DNA of 64,000 nt, taken from NCBI RefSeq assembly GCF_002149925.1, contig NZ_MSLT01000012.1, forward strand, positions 558,001-622,000. Direction: 5' to 3'. The translations under genes were made by a program, and so were the position numbers. Source of the stretch: Thioflexithrix psekupsensis. Its GTDB lineage: Bacteria > Pseudomonadota > Gammaproteobacteria > Beggiatoales > Beggiatoaceae. Positions 48,929 to 58,436 of the stretch are shown here, in pieces (positions within the stretch are counted from its first letter, which is position 1; each line of letters opens with the position of its first letter). The notes below the pieces were generated by a model. The model did not search any database, was not told the origin of the DNA, and saw only the letters and a list, made by a program, of their open reading frames with translations.

Positions 48929-49119
48929 TACCAAAATTAAGTCATTCATAAAATTTTTCTGTCAGAATCAGAATTTACAGAATTTTAAGATTTTCAGAAT
49001 TAAAGAATAAAAAATCTGTTTAAAATAAACGACTTACAAGAACAAATTTTGAAAATTTTTGTGTCTGTAAATTCTGATTCTGACAAATTAAGGATTCTAT
49101 GAATCATATCTTTTTGGTA
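48929..49119. repeat. MITE-like repeat R4 (191 bp), inside csm4
   Basis: The repeat runs from TACCAAAATTAAGTCATTCA to ATCTTTTTGGTA and shares its body with R2 and R3. It interrupts csm4 between ENILN and KQFRLSSAFP. The TA at each end is part of the repeat termini. Deleting 189 bp (leaving one TA) does not restore the csm4 frame; 190 bp would be needed, so a further one-base change is present or the insertion was not clean. Confidence 0.85.
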
Positions 49120-49328
49120 TTTAATATATTTTCTTTAATCTCTTCTTCTCGTTGTTGCTGATTAGATGCGCCCACATCTTCGGGAAATAATTGCAGCCAT
49201 GTTGACAATAAAGCCGCGCTTAATGTATCAGAACGAATAAATTTATCGGTTTCCTGATAAAAGCCCGTTCCCAAACTGTCAACATGCAGCGGTGCAGTAA
49301 AATTAAGGTGACAAATAAAGGTATCCAT
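49120..49328 (-). pseudogene. csm4: csm4, N-terminal fragment
   Basis: The start MDTFICHLNFTAPLHVDSLGTGFYQETDKFIRSDTLSAALLSTW is the Csm4 N-terminal RAMP half, with the conserved SDTLSAAL. The ATG directly abuts the csm3 stop codon. The frame enters the MITE-like repeat and stops at 49104 after NTKKI. Confidence 0.83.
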
Positions 49329-50126
49329 TTAAACCGCTTCCTTACTCAATTCACTGCTAAATAGCTGTGTCATTTTATGAGTAATTGGAGTGGCTTTATC
49401 TCCATTAAAATAGTTTTGTGCGGTTTTTTCTTCAATCTGTTCAATCAAAAATTTAACCTGACCATAACCGCGTCCGCCACTGCCGCCTAATGCGTCTGCT
49501 TCTAATAACAAAAGCCCTTCTTGTATCAGATCAAGAAAAGTTTCTTTTTCATCTTCTTGTAAGAGCGTTAAAATAAATTCAATGGTAAATTCTGCCCCTG
49601 CTGGAATTCGTTCAATTTGGCGCGGATTTGCTCCAGAAGTAATGCGATCAATAAATACCTCTGTTTTAACTTCAGTCATGGGCATGTCGGTATTAGGTGC
49701 ATTTTGCAGTTTCTCAACCGTTTCTTTCGTCATCATTGCGTCGCGTACAATTAAACGAGTTGCGGTTAATTTCCCTTTTTCTTCATGGGCGGCGGTAATT
49801 CCAAATAATTGACCCAATTGAGTCTCACCCTTTTTACCTGCAATGGCTTCTTTTTTACGTTCATCCCAAGAAAATCCACCCTTTCCACCATTGTTGGGAT
49901 CATCCTCATGACCGCGTAAACGCTCCATGAGCGAGCGCATTTTGCCACGTAAAGAAGACCCCGGCACATAAGGAACATTATCCAGTGGATTGCGCACCAC
50001 AACCTTATCCGCACCCCCAATTGACATGCCCACAGAATTACCGCCAATATGCAATCCCGTTAATACAATCATTTTACCTCTAATAAAAATCTTGCTTTTA
50101 ATTTTTGCTTGTGCAACATCTGACAT
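49329..50126 (-). CDS. csm3: Csm3, type III-A backbone RAMP and target RNase
   Basis: Csm3 (265 residues) forms the helical backbone of the type III-A complex and cuts target RNA every six bases. The catalytic aspartate is probably D40 (SIGGADKVVVRNPLD). YVPGSSLRGKMRSLMERL and the glycine-rich LGGSGGRGYGQVKF are typical RAMP elements. GGGAG precedes the ATG. It appears intact and lies directly upstream of the broken csm4. Confidence 0.93.
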   Translation of the reverse strand: MSDVAQAKIKSKIFIRGKMIVLTGLHIGGNSVGMSIGGADKVVVRNPLDNVPYVPGSSLRGKMRSLMERLRGHEDDPNNGGKGGFSWDERKKEAIAGKKGETQLGQLFGITAAHEEKGKLTATRLIVRDAMMTKETVEKLQNAPNTDMPMTEVKTEVFIDRITSGANPRQIERIPAGAEFTIEFILTLLQEDEKETFLDLIQEGLLLLEADALGGSGGRGYGQVKFLIEQIEEKTAQNYFNGDKATPITHKMTQLFSSELSKEAV

Positions 50127-50128
50127 AA

Positions 50129-50515
50129 TTAACTCCCTCCGTGGGCGCGATGATAAGCCACGATGGCTTCAAAAAATTGACAAAAACGCTTGAAACTTTC
50201 CGCGTCATTAACACAATCAATTGCTTCACTAATAGTCGTTTTTAATTCTTCAACATTTTTTTGACGTTTAGCGGCATAAGCAAGACGAGGTTTCATCAAC
50301 CATAATTCGCGGGCTGTTCTGTTATTCCAGCCCAGCATTTCCAGTTTTTTCATTGTGCCATAAACATTGCGAATCTGAGTGGTCGTGACTCTATTATCTG
50401 CCATTGATTTCCCCAGATATTCTGCTCTATCTACCAATTTTTTGGCAGCTTCTAAATCAAATTTAACAGACTGATTTTTTTTCTCTTGAATAAAATCACA
50501 TATATCATTAGACAT
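50129..50515 (-). CDS. csm2: Csm2, type III-A small subunit
   Basis: This 128-residue all-helical small subunit lines the target RNA in the type III-A complex. Family segments are TTTQIRNVYGTMKKL, LMKPRLAYAAKRQ and CQFFEAIVAYHRAHGG. It lies between cas10 and csm3 with 2-3 bp gaps. It appears intact. Confidence 0.9.
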   Translation of the reverse strand: MSNDICDFIQEKKNQSVKFDLEAAKKLVDRAEYLGKSMADNRVTTTQIRNVYGTMKKLEMLGWNNRTARELWLMKPRLAYAAKRQKNVEELKTTISEAIDCVNDAESFKRFCQFFEAIVAYHRAHGGS

Positions 50516-50518
50516 TTT

Positions 50519-51687
50519 TTACTCCTTACGGGTTAAAAACTCAGCCCATCTAACAGGCAATTCTAACCATTGATTGACGGGTAATTGCATTTCCCAACCA
50601 TTTTTAGAAAGCATTTCTTCTATTTTAGAAATATCTGCTTTAACGTTATCTGAGCAACTGCGTTTTAAACGACTTAAATTATAAACCAATTGCCATCTCC
50701 ATTGTTGCCATTGCATTAATTGATGGAGGGTGCTGTTATCTTTATTTTTTTGCAAATAAAGCCGTTCATATTCGCCCATTGCTAAAACCACTTTACGCAA
50801 ACGGTCAATAATGGCTTTATTATTTTCCATGCCTTCAATTACGCTAACAATTAATTCACGGAATTCAACCACATCTTGATATATTTCCCAAGGAATGGCA
50901 ATGTCTAACATACAAAAACTATTTTTAGTTTTATCTGTTTGCTTTTCACCATTTTTATAGCGCAATAAACTTTTTGCTGCCTCTTCTGCTTCGCCTGCTT
51001 GAACAGCACTTAATGCCATAGGATAATTGCCTTCAACAACCACCATTCCACCTGATAAACTAAAGTTTTCATTATGGGCGCAGTAATGTAAAAACTTTCT
51101 TCTTATTTCATCTGCAATATAAGGCAATCTATCCCAACTTCCGATTAAAAATAAATCATCTCCACCTGAATAAATAATTTGCACTTTATTATATTTTTCA
51201 AGCAAACTATTTAAATAACCTGAAAAAAATATATTTAATTGTCGGGATAAACTGGCACGTTGGGAAATAGAAGGATTTTTTCCTAAACCCAAACTAAAAA
51301 TACTACCCAAGTTATCGACATCCATACGCAAAACACCCATGCGCTTAATTCCATCCGCATGTGTGGCGAATTGATCAAAATGCCAATCACGGGACTCCTT
51401 CTTTTTCTTTTTATCCCAACGCCCTAACAAACGGGTTTTATAAATATTCTTTTCAGTGTGATGTTTAAAACAATCAAAGTCATTTAAACGTTCAAATAGG
51501 CTGCTTTCTGAGCGAGATTCTTTTAAAAAATGAGTCAGTTCATCTTGAGATAATAAAAATAAACGTTTTTCATCTATTTTTACTGAATATTTATTTAATT
51601 TTCTTTTTTTACAAAATTGCAAATCTTTTTTATTGGATGTCCAAAGTAAATATTCAGCCGCTTCATCTTCTGATGAAACTCCCGCTA
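50519..51687 (-). pseudogene. cas10: cas10/csm1, C-terminal half only
   Basis: Cas10 is the large subunit of type III complexes, making cyclic oligoadenylate from its Palm domain and cutting DNA with an HD domain. The fragment (about 389 codons, open to the edge of IS630 copy 4: AGVSSEDEAAEYLLWTSNKKDL) carries the second Palm domain with RMDVDNLGSIFS and the cyclase motif YSGGDDLFLIGSW, and the C-terminal helical domain. The N-terminal HD nuclease and first Palm domain are absent from the window. The first possible start is a TTG at 51622. It is probably inactive. Confidence 0.88.
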
Positions 51688-52818
51688 TACCAATTTTTTC
51701 AGAGTCGTATAATAATACTTTTCAAATAGGAGAGAATAATGAACAAAAGATATGAAGATTTAGAAGAATTAATGTCAACAGGTGAAGCGAGAGAAGTGAA
51801 GCGAGCGATGGCAGTAAGAATGTCTTTGCTTGGTTTTGTGCGTGCGGAAGCGGCTTTAGCGTGTTGTGTCAGTGTGCAATTTGTGGATAAATGGAAAGCC
51901 ATTTATTTAGCGTCAGGGGTTGAAGGATTAAAGTTAGCGTATAAAGGCTCACCAGGGTATTTAAAGCCGCGTGAACGAGAAGATGTGATTAATTGGATAC
52001 AAGAAAAGAAGACAATAACAATAGAGGAACTAAAGAGATACTTAAAAGAGGAGTATGATGTTTTCTATTCTTCAAATACTTCTTATACTAAATTATTAGA
52101 AGAAGCGAATTTAAGTTATAAGAAGACACACAAAGAGAATTCGGCAAAAGATGAGGTAAAAGTAGAAGCTAAAAAAAAAGAGATTAAGGATTTAATAGAT
52201 AAGGAGCGTGAACAGATAGAAAGTGGAGAGGTAATGTACTGGATGCAAGACGAAAGCCATCAGTTGTGGGGAGATATTTGTGGTTATGTTTGGTCGAAAA
52301 AAGGAGAAAGAACGTCAATAAAGATGAGTAATTATCGCACTTCTCAAACGTGGTATGGAGCGGTGAATATTTATACGGGAGAATTTATTTTAGATAGGGC
52401 AAAGAAAGCTGATACAAAATATACGATAGACTTTATTAACTGGCTCATTTACAGATATAAAGAAGCCCGTCATGTGATTATTTGGGATGGTGCAAGTTAT
52501 CATCGTTCTGAAGGTTTAAGAACTTATTTAGAGAAATTAAATGGGGGACTTCCAGAATCAGAATGGAAAGTTCGTTTATTAAGATTTGCACCTAATGCCC
52601 CAGAGCAAAATCCAGTCGAGGATATTTGGCTTCAAGGTAAGAATTGGGTCAGAAAGAATTTTCATCGCCTATCAAGCTTTAAAGAAGTCACTAGTATGTT
52701 TGAGACCTTTTTGTCAGGTAAAGTGTTTAAGTTTAATAAAATTAAACAGTATCTTATACTTAATATCTAGGTAGATATTAAAACTTAATTTGTTTTTATA
52801 TCTCACATAATTTTGGTA
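51688..52818 (+). mobile_element. IS630-family insertion sequence, copy 4 (1131 bp), at the cas10 break
   Basis: The element is flanked by TA at 51686-51687 and 52819-52820. Unlike copy 3, the sequence on its far side does not continue the interrupted gene: cas10 is on the left and an unrelated hicB is on the right. A deletion or rearrangement must have followed insertion. It shares variants with copy 3. Confidence 0.93.
51739..52770 (+). CDS. IS630-family transposase, copy 4
   Basis: This 343-residue transposase differs from copy 3 by leucine for proline at residue 341 near the C-terminus. The palindrome overlapping the stop codon is spoiled by one base (CTAGGTAG instead of CTAGCTAG). Catalytic residues are intact. 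Confidence 0.95.
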   Translation: MNKRYEDLEELMSTGEAREVKRAMAVRMSLLGFVRAEAALACCVSVQFVDKWKAIYLASGVEGLKLAYKGSPGYLKPREREDVINWIQEKKTITIEELKRYLKEEYDVFYSSNTSYTKLLEEANLSYKKTHKENSAKDEVKVEAKKKEIKDLIDKEREQIESGEVMYWMQDESHQLWGDICGYVWSKKGERTSIKMSNYRTSQTWYGAVNIYTGEFILDRAKKADTKYTIDFINWLIYRYKEARHVIIWDGASYHRSEGLRTYLEKLNGGLPESEWKVRLLRFAPNAPEQNPVEDIWLQGKNWVRKNFHRLSSFKEVTSMFETFLSGKVFKFNKIKQYLILNI

Positions 52819-52872
52819 TAGATTTATTAAATTTAGTGGGTTAATCAGACGATTTCTAAGGGAGTGTTAATT

Positions 52873-53274
52873 GTGTTAGAGTATAAGGGTTATATCGGAA
52901 AGGTTGAGTTTGATGACGATGCTGAAATTTTACATGGCATGGTCGTTAATACTCGTGCCGTCATCACTTTCCAAGCTGAATCCGTAGCTGAGATTAAGAA
53001 AGCATTTAAAGATTCGGTGGATGATTATTTAGATTTTTGCCAAGAATTAGGCAATGAACCCGAAAAACCTTTTTCAGGAAAATTGGTCTTGCGTTTGTCG
53101 CCAGAACAACATCGTTATGCCAGTCTTGCAGCAAAAGTACGTAAAAAAAGTTTGAATCAATGGATTAGTGATTTAGTTGAAGATGGAATAAGACAAGATT
53201 TACCTTATTTATACGCGCCATCCGAAAAAGAAATTGCGGCCGTGCAAAAAGAAGAGGATTTTGTTGCTTGTTAA
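52873..53274 (+). CDS. hicB: HicB-family antitoxin, orphan
   Basis: This 133-residue HicB-type antitoxin starts with the GTG at 52873 (MLEYKGYIGKVEFDDDAEILHGMV), which fits the family start and has AAGGGAG 8 bp upstream; an earlier GTG at 52864 overlaps that site. The N-terminal partial RNase H-like fold is followed by a C-terminal ribbon-helix-helix segment (RLSPEQHRYASLAAKVRKKSLNQWISDLVEDGI). HicA, usually just upstream, is absent because IS630 copy 4 ends 55 bp before. It lies between cas6 and cas10, where the 5' half of cas10 would be expected. Confidence 0.88.
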   Translation: MLEYKGYIGKVEFDDDAEILHGMVVNTRAVITFQAESVAEIKKAFKDSVDDYLDFCQELGNEPEKPFSGKLVLRLSPEQHRYASLAAKVRKKSLNQWISDLVEDGIRQDLPYLYAPSEKEIAAVQKEEDFVAC

Positions 53275-53298
53275 TGTAGCGTTTTTTTCTTAATTATA

Positions 53299-53395
53299 GC
53301 CTGTTCTAAAGGCGTAGAAAAAACCATTTATCTACATCTTGTCAATTGAATCTCTAAACAGAATCTTATTTGAGATTCAAGCCCGTTCACAGGGC
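53299..53395. repeat. Two similar hairpin units, 82 bp apart
   Basis: GCCTGTTCTAAAGGC (53299-53313) and GCCCGTTCACAGGGC (53381-53395) have the same shape: a 4-bp stem and 7-base loop, each followed by an A-rich GTAGAAAAAACC or GTTAAAAACAACC. The outer pair differs in a compensating way (T-A against C-G). They lie beside cas6 and could be a decayed CRISPR repeat pair or simple terminators. Confidence 0.4.
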
Positions 53396-53406
53396 GTTAA
53401 AAACAA

Positions 53407-53427
53407 CCGCTACCCAGCGGTTTTTTT
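53407..53427 (+). terminator. Intrinsic terminator downstream of hicB
   Basis: CCGCT (53407-53411) and AGCGG (53416-53420) form a stem with loop ACCC, followed by seven T. It lies between the convergent hicB and cas6 genes and is read on the plus strand. Confidence 0.75.
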
Positions 53428-53431
53428 ATGC

Positions 53432-54298
53432 TTAAAATTCCAATTCAAACCAACCTAAACCAAACTTTATTAAATGCCCAATTTGCAATAATTCACCTGC
53501 TTGCAACCAAGGTAAATAAGGTGTTAAATCGCCTTGCCATGTGACCGTTCCCATTAAACCGCCTTGACTGATTTCACAGCCTTGATAGCTTGAATAATAA
53601 GAAAATTTTTGCCACCGCAATTCTTCAACTGTTGTGTTAATTCGAGACTTAGAAGGTAAAGGAAAAACCATTTTAATGTTAAATATTCGCTGCTCAATGG
53701 CATGAATAAATTCATTAAAGCTAAATTGATACACATTTCCTTGATGTTTAAGTCGCAAAGGCGTGACTAAATGAATGGTTAATTGTGTAATAGGGGATGA
53801 TGGTAATTGAGGCAAAAATGCCTCAGGTAAGTGATCAAATAATCCTTGTTCATCTGTAAATAAAAGCTGCCAATTTCCATTTTTCCAGTAACTTAAATGC
53901 CGCAAATTAAATTGACCTAATTCTTGAAAATTTTCACCAATTCCTATCTTCCCCATTCGTTGCAAAGCCAATAGTAAATAAGCTAGAGACTTAAATGCAG
54001 CAGGCAGTAAAATAAAATCTGCACTAAACAGCTTTCCACGCTCTAATTTTTTATCTTTAATTAAAGGTGGTTTGATTAATACTGGATTAGTGTTATTATT
54101 TAATAATTTCGGATAATCACATCGGGATAATAAAAAACAATCTTGACAACGTTTGTGATGAAATGGACAAATCACTTGCTTTAAATTTTGATTAAAAACA
54201 CGATTCCAAATAATACCTTTAAATTCTGGTAAATTTAAATCCGTTTCTACCACAAATTCAGCGCGTAATCGATGATGCAATAAAGGCAAAATAGACAT
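53432..54298 (-). CDS. cas6: Cas6 CRISPR pre-crRNA endoribonuclease
   Basis: Cas6 cuts the CRISPR precursor transcript within each repeat. This RAMP-fold protein has the C-terminal glycine-rich loop LLQIGHLIKFGLGWFELEF. A cysteine cluster (CPFHHKRCQDCFLLSRC) near residues 50-70 resembles the zinc-binding insertion of some Cas6 proteins. The ATG at 54298 (MSILPLLHHRLRAEF) is preferred; a GTG at 54322 would add 8 residues. It was probably the first gene of the csm operon. It appears intact, so it could still process arrays elsewhere. Confidence 0.87.
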   Translation of the reverse strand: MSILPLLHHRLRAEFVVETDLNLPEFKGIIWNRVFNQNLKQVICPFHHKRCQDCFLLSRCDYPKLLNNNTNPVLIKPPLIKDKKLERGKLFSADFILLPAAFKSLAYLLLALQRMGKIGIGENFQELGQFNLRHLSYWKNGNWQLLFTDEQGLFDHLPEAFLPQLPSSPITQLTIHLVTPLRLKHQGNVYQFSFNEFIHAIEQRIFNIKMVFPLPSKSRINTTVEELRWQKFSYYSSYQGCEISQGGLMGTVTWQGDLTPYLPWLQAGELLQIGHLIKFGLGWFELEF

Positions 54299-54335
54299 GG
54301 TTTTAAAATGAACCAAATACACAACGCATTACTTT

Positions 54336-54380
54336 AAACCACAACCCCCACCATTTTCTTAATGGTGAAAATTGTGGTTT
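54336..54380 (-). terminator. Long two-part hairpin after pheS
   Basis: The outer arms are AAACCACAA (54336-54344) and TTGTGGTTT (54372-54380), and the inner arms CACCATT (54349-54355) and AATGGTG (54361-54367) with loop TTCTT. It begins 6 bp after the pheS stop and separates pheS from cas6. Confidence 0.6.
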
Positions 54381-54386
54381 ACTTTG

Positions 54387-55403
<1,017 letters not shown>

Positions 55404-55467
55404 TTAAATGATCTCATCGGTTCAAGGATGAGGCTTGGTTTTTTTTGCTTACTATAAGGATTTTGCT

Positions 55468-57234
55468 TTGAAACAACAATTTGCTGCGCTGTTTGAACAG
55501 GCATTTATCGCATTACAAACTGAAGGCGTGATTCCTTCTCATCTCACTCCCGCGATTCAGTTGGATCGGACACGTGATTCTGCACACGGGGATTTTGCTT
55601 GTAATATTGCTTTAATCTTGGCTAAACCTTGCGGAATCAAGCCACGAGATTTGGCTGTGAAATTCGTGGAAAAACTCAGTTCTGCGCCCGATTTACAACG
55701 GGTAGAAGTGGCTGGGCCGGGGTTTATTAATTTATTTTTACATCCACAAGCCTATCAGAAAACCGTAAAAACCATATTAATGCAAGCCGATCAATACGGT
55801 TGTGGCGCAAAAGGCAGTAAAGATTCGGTATTAGTTGAGTTTGTTTCTGCCAATCCCACTGGCCCCTTGCACGTCGGACACGGGCGCGGCGCGGCGTATG
55901 GCTCGACTTTGGCGAATTTATTAATGGCGGCGGGACATTCGGTTTTTTGTGAGTATTATGTGAATGATGCCGGCCGTCAAATGGACATTTTAGCAGTGAG
56001 TGTCTGGTTACGGTACTTGGAATTGTGCGGGGAATCTTTTGTTTTTCCTTCAAATGGTTATAAAGGCGATTATATTTTTGACATTGCTGCGGATGTGCAT
56101 CGAGAACACAAAGATCGTTTTCGTGTGGCGGCGGCTTTGGTTTTCGCCGATGTCACGCCCGATGCCACGCAAGAAAATGGCGATAAAGAACAGCATATTG
56201 ATGATTTAATCCGTAATAGTAAGCGATTATTAGGTCTTGAATCGTTTCGTATCGTGTTTAATGCGGGTTTACAGGTGATTTTAGAAGATATTCGTCAAGA
56301 TTTAACGCAATTTGGGGTGACTTATGATCGTTGGTTTTCCGAATTAAGTTTATACGACGGACAGCCCAGCGATGTCGATCAAGCCATTGCGCAATTGATC
56401 AAAACAGGTCATACGTATGAACAAGAAGGCGCGTTGTGGTTTCGTTCTACGACATTTGGCGATGAAAAAGATCGCGTGTTGGTGCGAGAAAATGGACAAA
56501 AAACTTATTTTGCATCAGATGTGGCCTATCATTGGAATAAGTTAGGGCGTGGGTTTTCGCGTTTGGTGAATATTTGGGGTGCGGATCATCATGGTTACAT
56601 TGCACGGGTTAAAGCGGCAATTCAGGCTTTAGGCGGCGATCCGACGCGGTTAAGTATTCAATTGGTGCAGTTTGCCACTTTATATCGTGGGACAGAACGC
56701 TTGCAAATGTCCACCCGTAGCGGTGAGTTTGTGACACTGCGCGAATTACGTCAGGAAGTCGGGAAAGATGCTACGCGGTTTTTTTATGTCCAGCGGCGCA
56801 GTGAGCAACATTTGGATTTTGATTTGGAATTGGCTAAATCACATTCTACCGATAATCCTGTCTATTATATTCAGTATGCGCATGCGCGAATTCATAGTGT
56901 ATTAAAACAATTGGCAGATCGGGATTTAACGTGGCAATTCGATGATAAAACAGACTGGGCATTATTAAATAATGCGCATGAAATGAGTTTATTACACACT
57001 TTGGCGCGTTATCCTGAAGTGATTGAAGTGGCTGCGGCAAATTATGAGCCGCATCAAGTGGTTTATTATTTGCGTGAATTGGCGCAAGCCTTTCATACTT
57101 ATTACAATGAACATAAATTTATCGTGGAAGACGTAGCCTTACGTCAAGCGCGTTTGAGTGTGGTGATGGCTGTGCGTCAAGTTTTACAAAATGGTTTAGC
57201 AATTCTTGGGGTGTCGGCCCCAGAGGTGATGTAA
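55468..57234 (+). CDS. argS: Arginine-tRNA ligase ArgS
   Basis: This class I synthetase charges tRNA-Arg. The TTG at 55468 (LKQQFAALFEQAF, with AGGA 7 bp upstream) is preferred over a TTG at 55435 because the latter adds residues not typical of the family. The N-terminal Add-1 domain is followed by the HIGH-type motif SANPTGPLHVGHGRGAAYG. Later come the MSTRSGEFVTLREL segment, where ArgS lacks a canonical KMSK, and the anticodon-binding helical domain near the end. The length is 588 residues. It diverges from pheS and is followed 1 bp later by a SPOR-domain gene. Confidence 0.96.
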   Translation: MKQQFAALFEQAFIALQTEGVIPSHLTPAIQLDRTRDSAHGDFACNIALILAKPCGIKPRDLAVKFVEKLSSAPDLQRVEVAGPGFINLFLHPQAYQKTVKTILMQADQYGCGAKGSKDSVLVEFVSANPTGPLHVGHGRGAAYGSTLANLLMAAGHSVFCEYYVNDAGRQMDILAVSVWLRYLELCGESFVFPSNGYKGDYIFDIAADVHREHKDRFRVAAALVFADVTPDATQENGDKEQHIDDLIRNSKRLLGLESFRIVFNAGLQVILEDIRQDLTQFGVTYDRWFSELSLYDGQPSDVDQAIAQLIKTGHTYEQEGALWFRSTTFGDEKDRVLVRENGQKTYFASDVAYHWNKLGRGFSRLVNIWGADHHGYIARVKAAIQALGGDPTRLSIQLVQFATLYRGTERLQMSTRSGEFVTLRELRQEVGKDATRFFYVQRRSEQHLDFDLELAKSHSTDNPVYYIQYAHARIHSVLKQLADRDLTWQFDDKTDWALLNNAHEMSLLHTLARYPEVIEVAAANYEPHQVVYYLRELAQAFHTYYNEHKFIVEDVALRQARLSVVMAVRQVLQNGLAILGVSAPEVM

Positions 57235-57235
57235 T

Positions 57236-57901
57236 ATGGCAGTGCCGCGTCGTTCTCGTTATGAAGAAGTGGATCGGTGGCGTTCTTCGCGTCCGTGGTC
57301 ATGGTTATTGGCGGGAATTTTAATTGGAATTGGGTTTTCGGTGTTCACTTACACGCAGTTAATGTTACCGCATACGCAACCCACTGCCGTCACCACAACG
57401 GTTGACGCGGCTCCGGCGGTGTTGGCAGAAACGGAAACTTCGCCCAGTGAAACGGAAAAAACAGTTGTCAGTGCCGAACCCAGCAGCAAAACAGAAACCA
57501 CACCCACCAAAACTACGCCCCGATTTGAGTTTTATACGGTGTTGCCCGATCAAGAGGTGACTGTGAATAACACCTCACCGCGTCCGCTGCCTTTGGGAAC
57601 AAATCCAGAAGCGGAAACGGAAGATGTTGCCACGTTAGCTGTGGGGACAGCACCAATCACCACACCGGGGACGTATTTGTTGCAAGTGGGATCGTTTCGA
57701 GATGTGCGAGAAGCGGAAGGGCTAAAAAGTTATCTGGCTTCTTTAGGAATTACTTCGCACATCGAACGCGCCACTTTGTCAAATAGTCATGATGTGTGGC
57801 ATCGGGTGCGTTTGGGACCGTTTAATGATTTAAACCGCCTCAACGATATTCGCGCCCGCTTGACTCAGCATCAGGTCACAGCCATTGTGGTGCAATTCTA
57901 G
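57236..57901 (+). CDS. SPOR-domain membrane protein (FtsN-like)
   Basis: This 221-residue bitopic protein has a basic cytoplasmic start (MAVPRRSRYEEVDRWRSSRPW), one membrane helix (SWLLAGILIGIGFSVFTYTQLML), a long Thr/Ala/Pro-rich periplasmic linker and a C-terminal SPOR domain (GTYLLQVGSFRDVREAEGLKSYLASLGI to VTAIVVQF) that binds denuded peptidoglycan. The position right after argS matches ftsN-like genes in other gammaproteobacteria, so a role in cell division is likely. Sequence alone cannot separate FtsN from DedD-type proteins. Confidence 0.87.
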   Translation: MAVPRRSRYEEVDRWRSSRPWSWLLAGILIGIGFSVFTYTQLMLPHTQPTAVTTTVDAAPAVLAETETSPSETEKTVVSAEPSSKTETTPTKTTPRFEFYTVLPDQEVTVNNTSPRPLPLGTNPEAETEDVATLAVGTAPITTPGTYLLQVGSFRDVREAEGLKSYLASLGITSHIERATLSNSHDVWHRVRLGPFNDLNRLNDIRARLTQHQVTAIVVQF

Positions 57902-57913
57902 TGGATGAGTCGT

Positions 57914-58411
57914 TTAACTCGCATTACGCCAACTGCGGCATTCTGGCGATAAGTAGAGACTGGGAATGTCGGTTAAGTTATGTCCTTGTGCCTGCATTCC
58001 CGGCACCGCTTGCGCGTAACCACACAACCAAGACAAGGGACTTTTTGGACTCTCCATGACGGTGGCAGGGCGTAGTGTAAGCGTTTTACCCGCCACATGG
58101 GCGTTGATGCGGTGGCCATAGGTAATATGAATGGCTCCATTTTCTACCCACATTTTTGTCACGTAATTGCCTATTAATTGTTGTGGCTGTGGCAGTCCTG
58201 CTTGATGATTGTCAGCAGGAAAACGTTGATGTTGTTGATAAATCAGCTCTAAATGACGTTGTAACGGTTCTGCCAGTTTAATCCCCTCCGATATCTGCGT
58301 CCGAATCACAGCATCTTGATAGGTCGGCATGGCAATCGTACTCAGAATGGCCATGATCGCAATCACAATCATCAGTTCAATTAAAGTAAAGCCACGAGTG
58401 AATTTGATCAT
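57914..58411 (-). CDS. Type IV pilin-like prepilin
   Basis: This 165-residue protein has a class III (type IV) prepilin leader, MIKFTRG followed by FTLIELMIVIAIMAILSTIAMPTYQDA, cut after the glycine by prepilin peptidase, with the conserved Glu at +5. Two cysteines lie far apart in the C-terminal part (WLCGYAQ and SPECRSW), as in the disulfide loop of major pilins, though they are close to the end. GGAGA precedes the ATG. It may be a minor pilin or a major subunit; no other pil gene is adjacent. Confidence 0.88.
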   Translation of the reverse strand: MIKFTRGFTLIELMIVIAIMAILSTIAMPTYQDAVIRTQISEGIKLAEPLQRHLELIYQQHQRFPADNHQAGLPQPQQLIGNYVTKMWVENGAIHITYGHRINAHVAGKTLTLRPATVMESPKSPLSWLCGYAQAVPGMQAQGHNLTDIPSLYLSPECRSWRNAS

Positions 58412-58436
58412 TTGTTGTCTCCTGCATTTTTCAGCG

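Noticed and set aside
46017-52770. Composite transposon formed by IS630 copies 3 and 4
   Set aside because: No outer target duplication or empty site can be shown from the window, so only proximity and orientation are reported.
53299-53395. CRISPR array next to cas6
   Set aside because: Only two imperfect hairpin units with non-identical sequence; not enough to call an array. Kept as a repeat and a finding.
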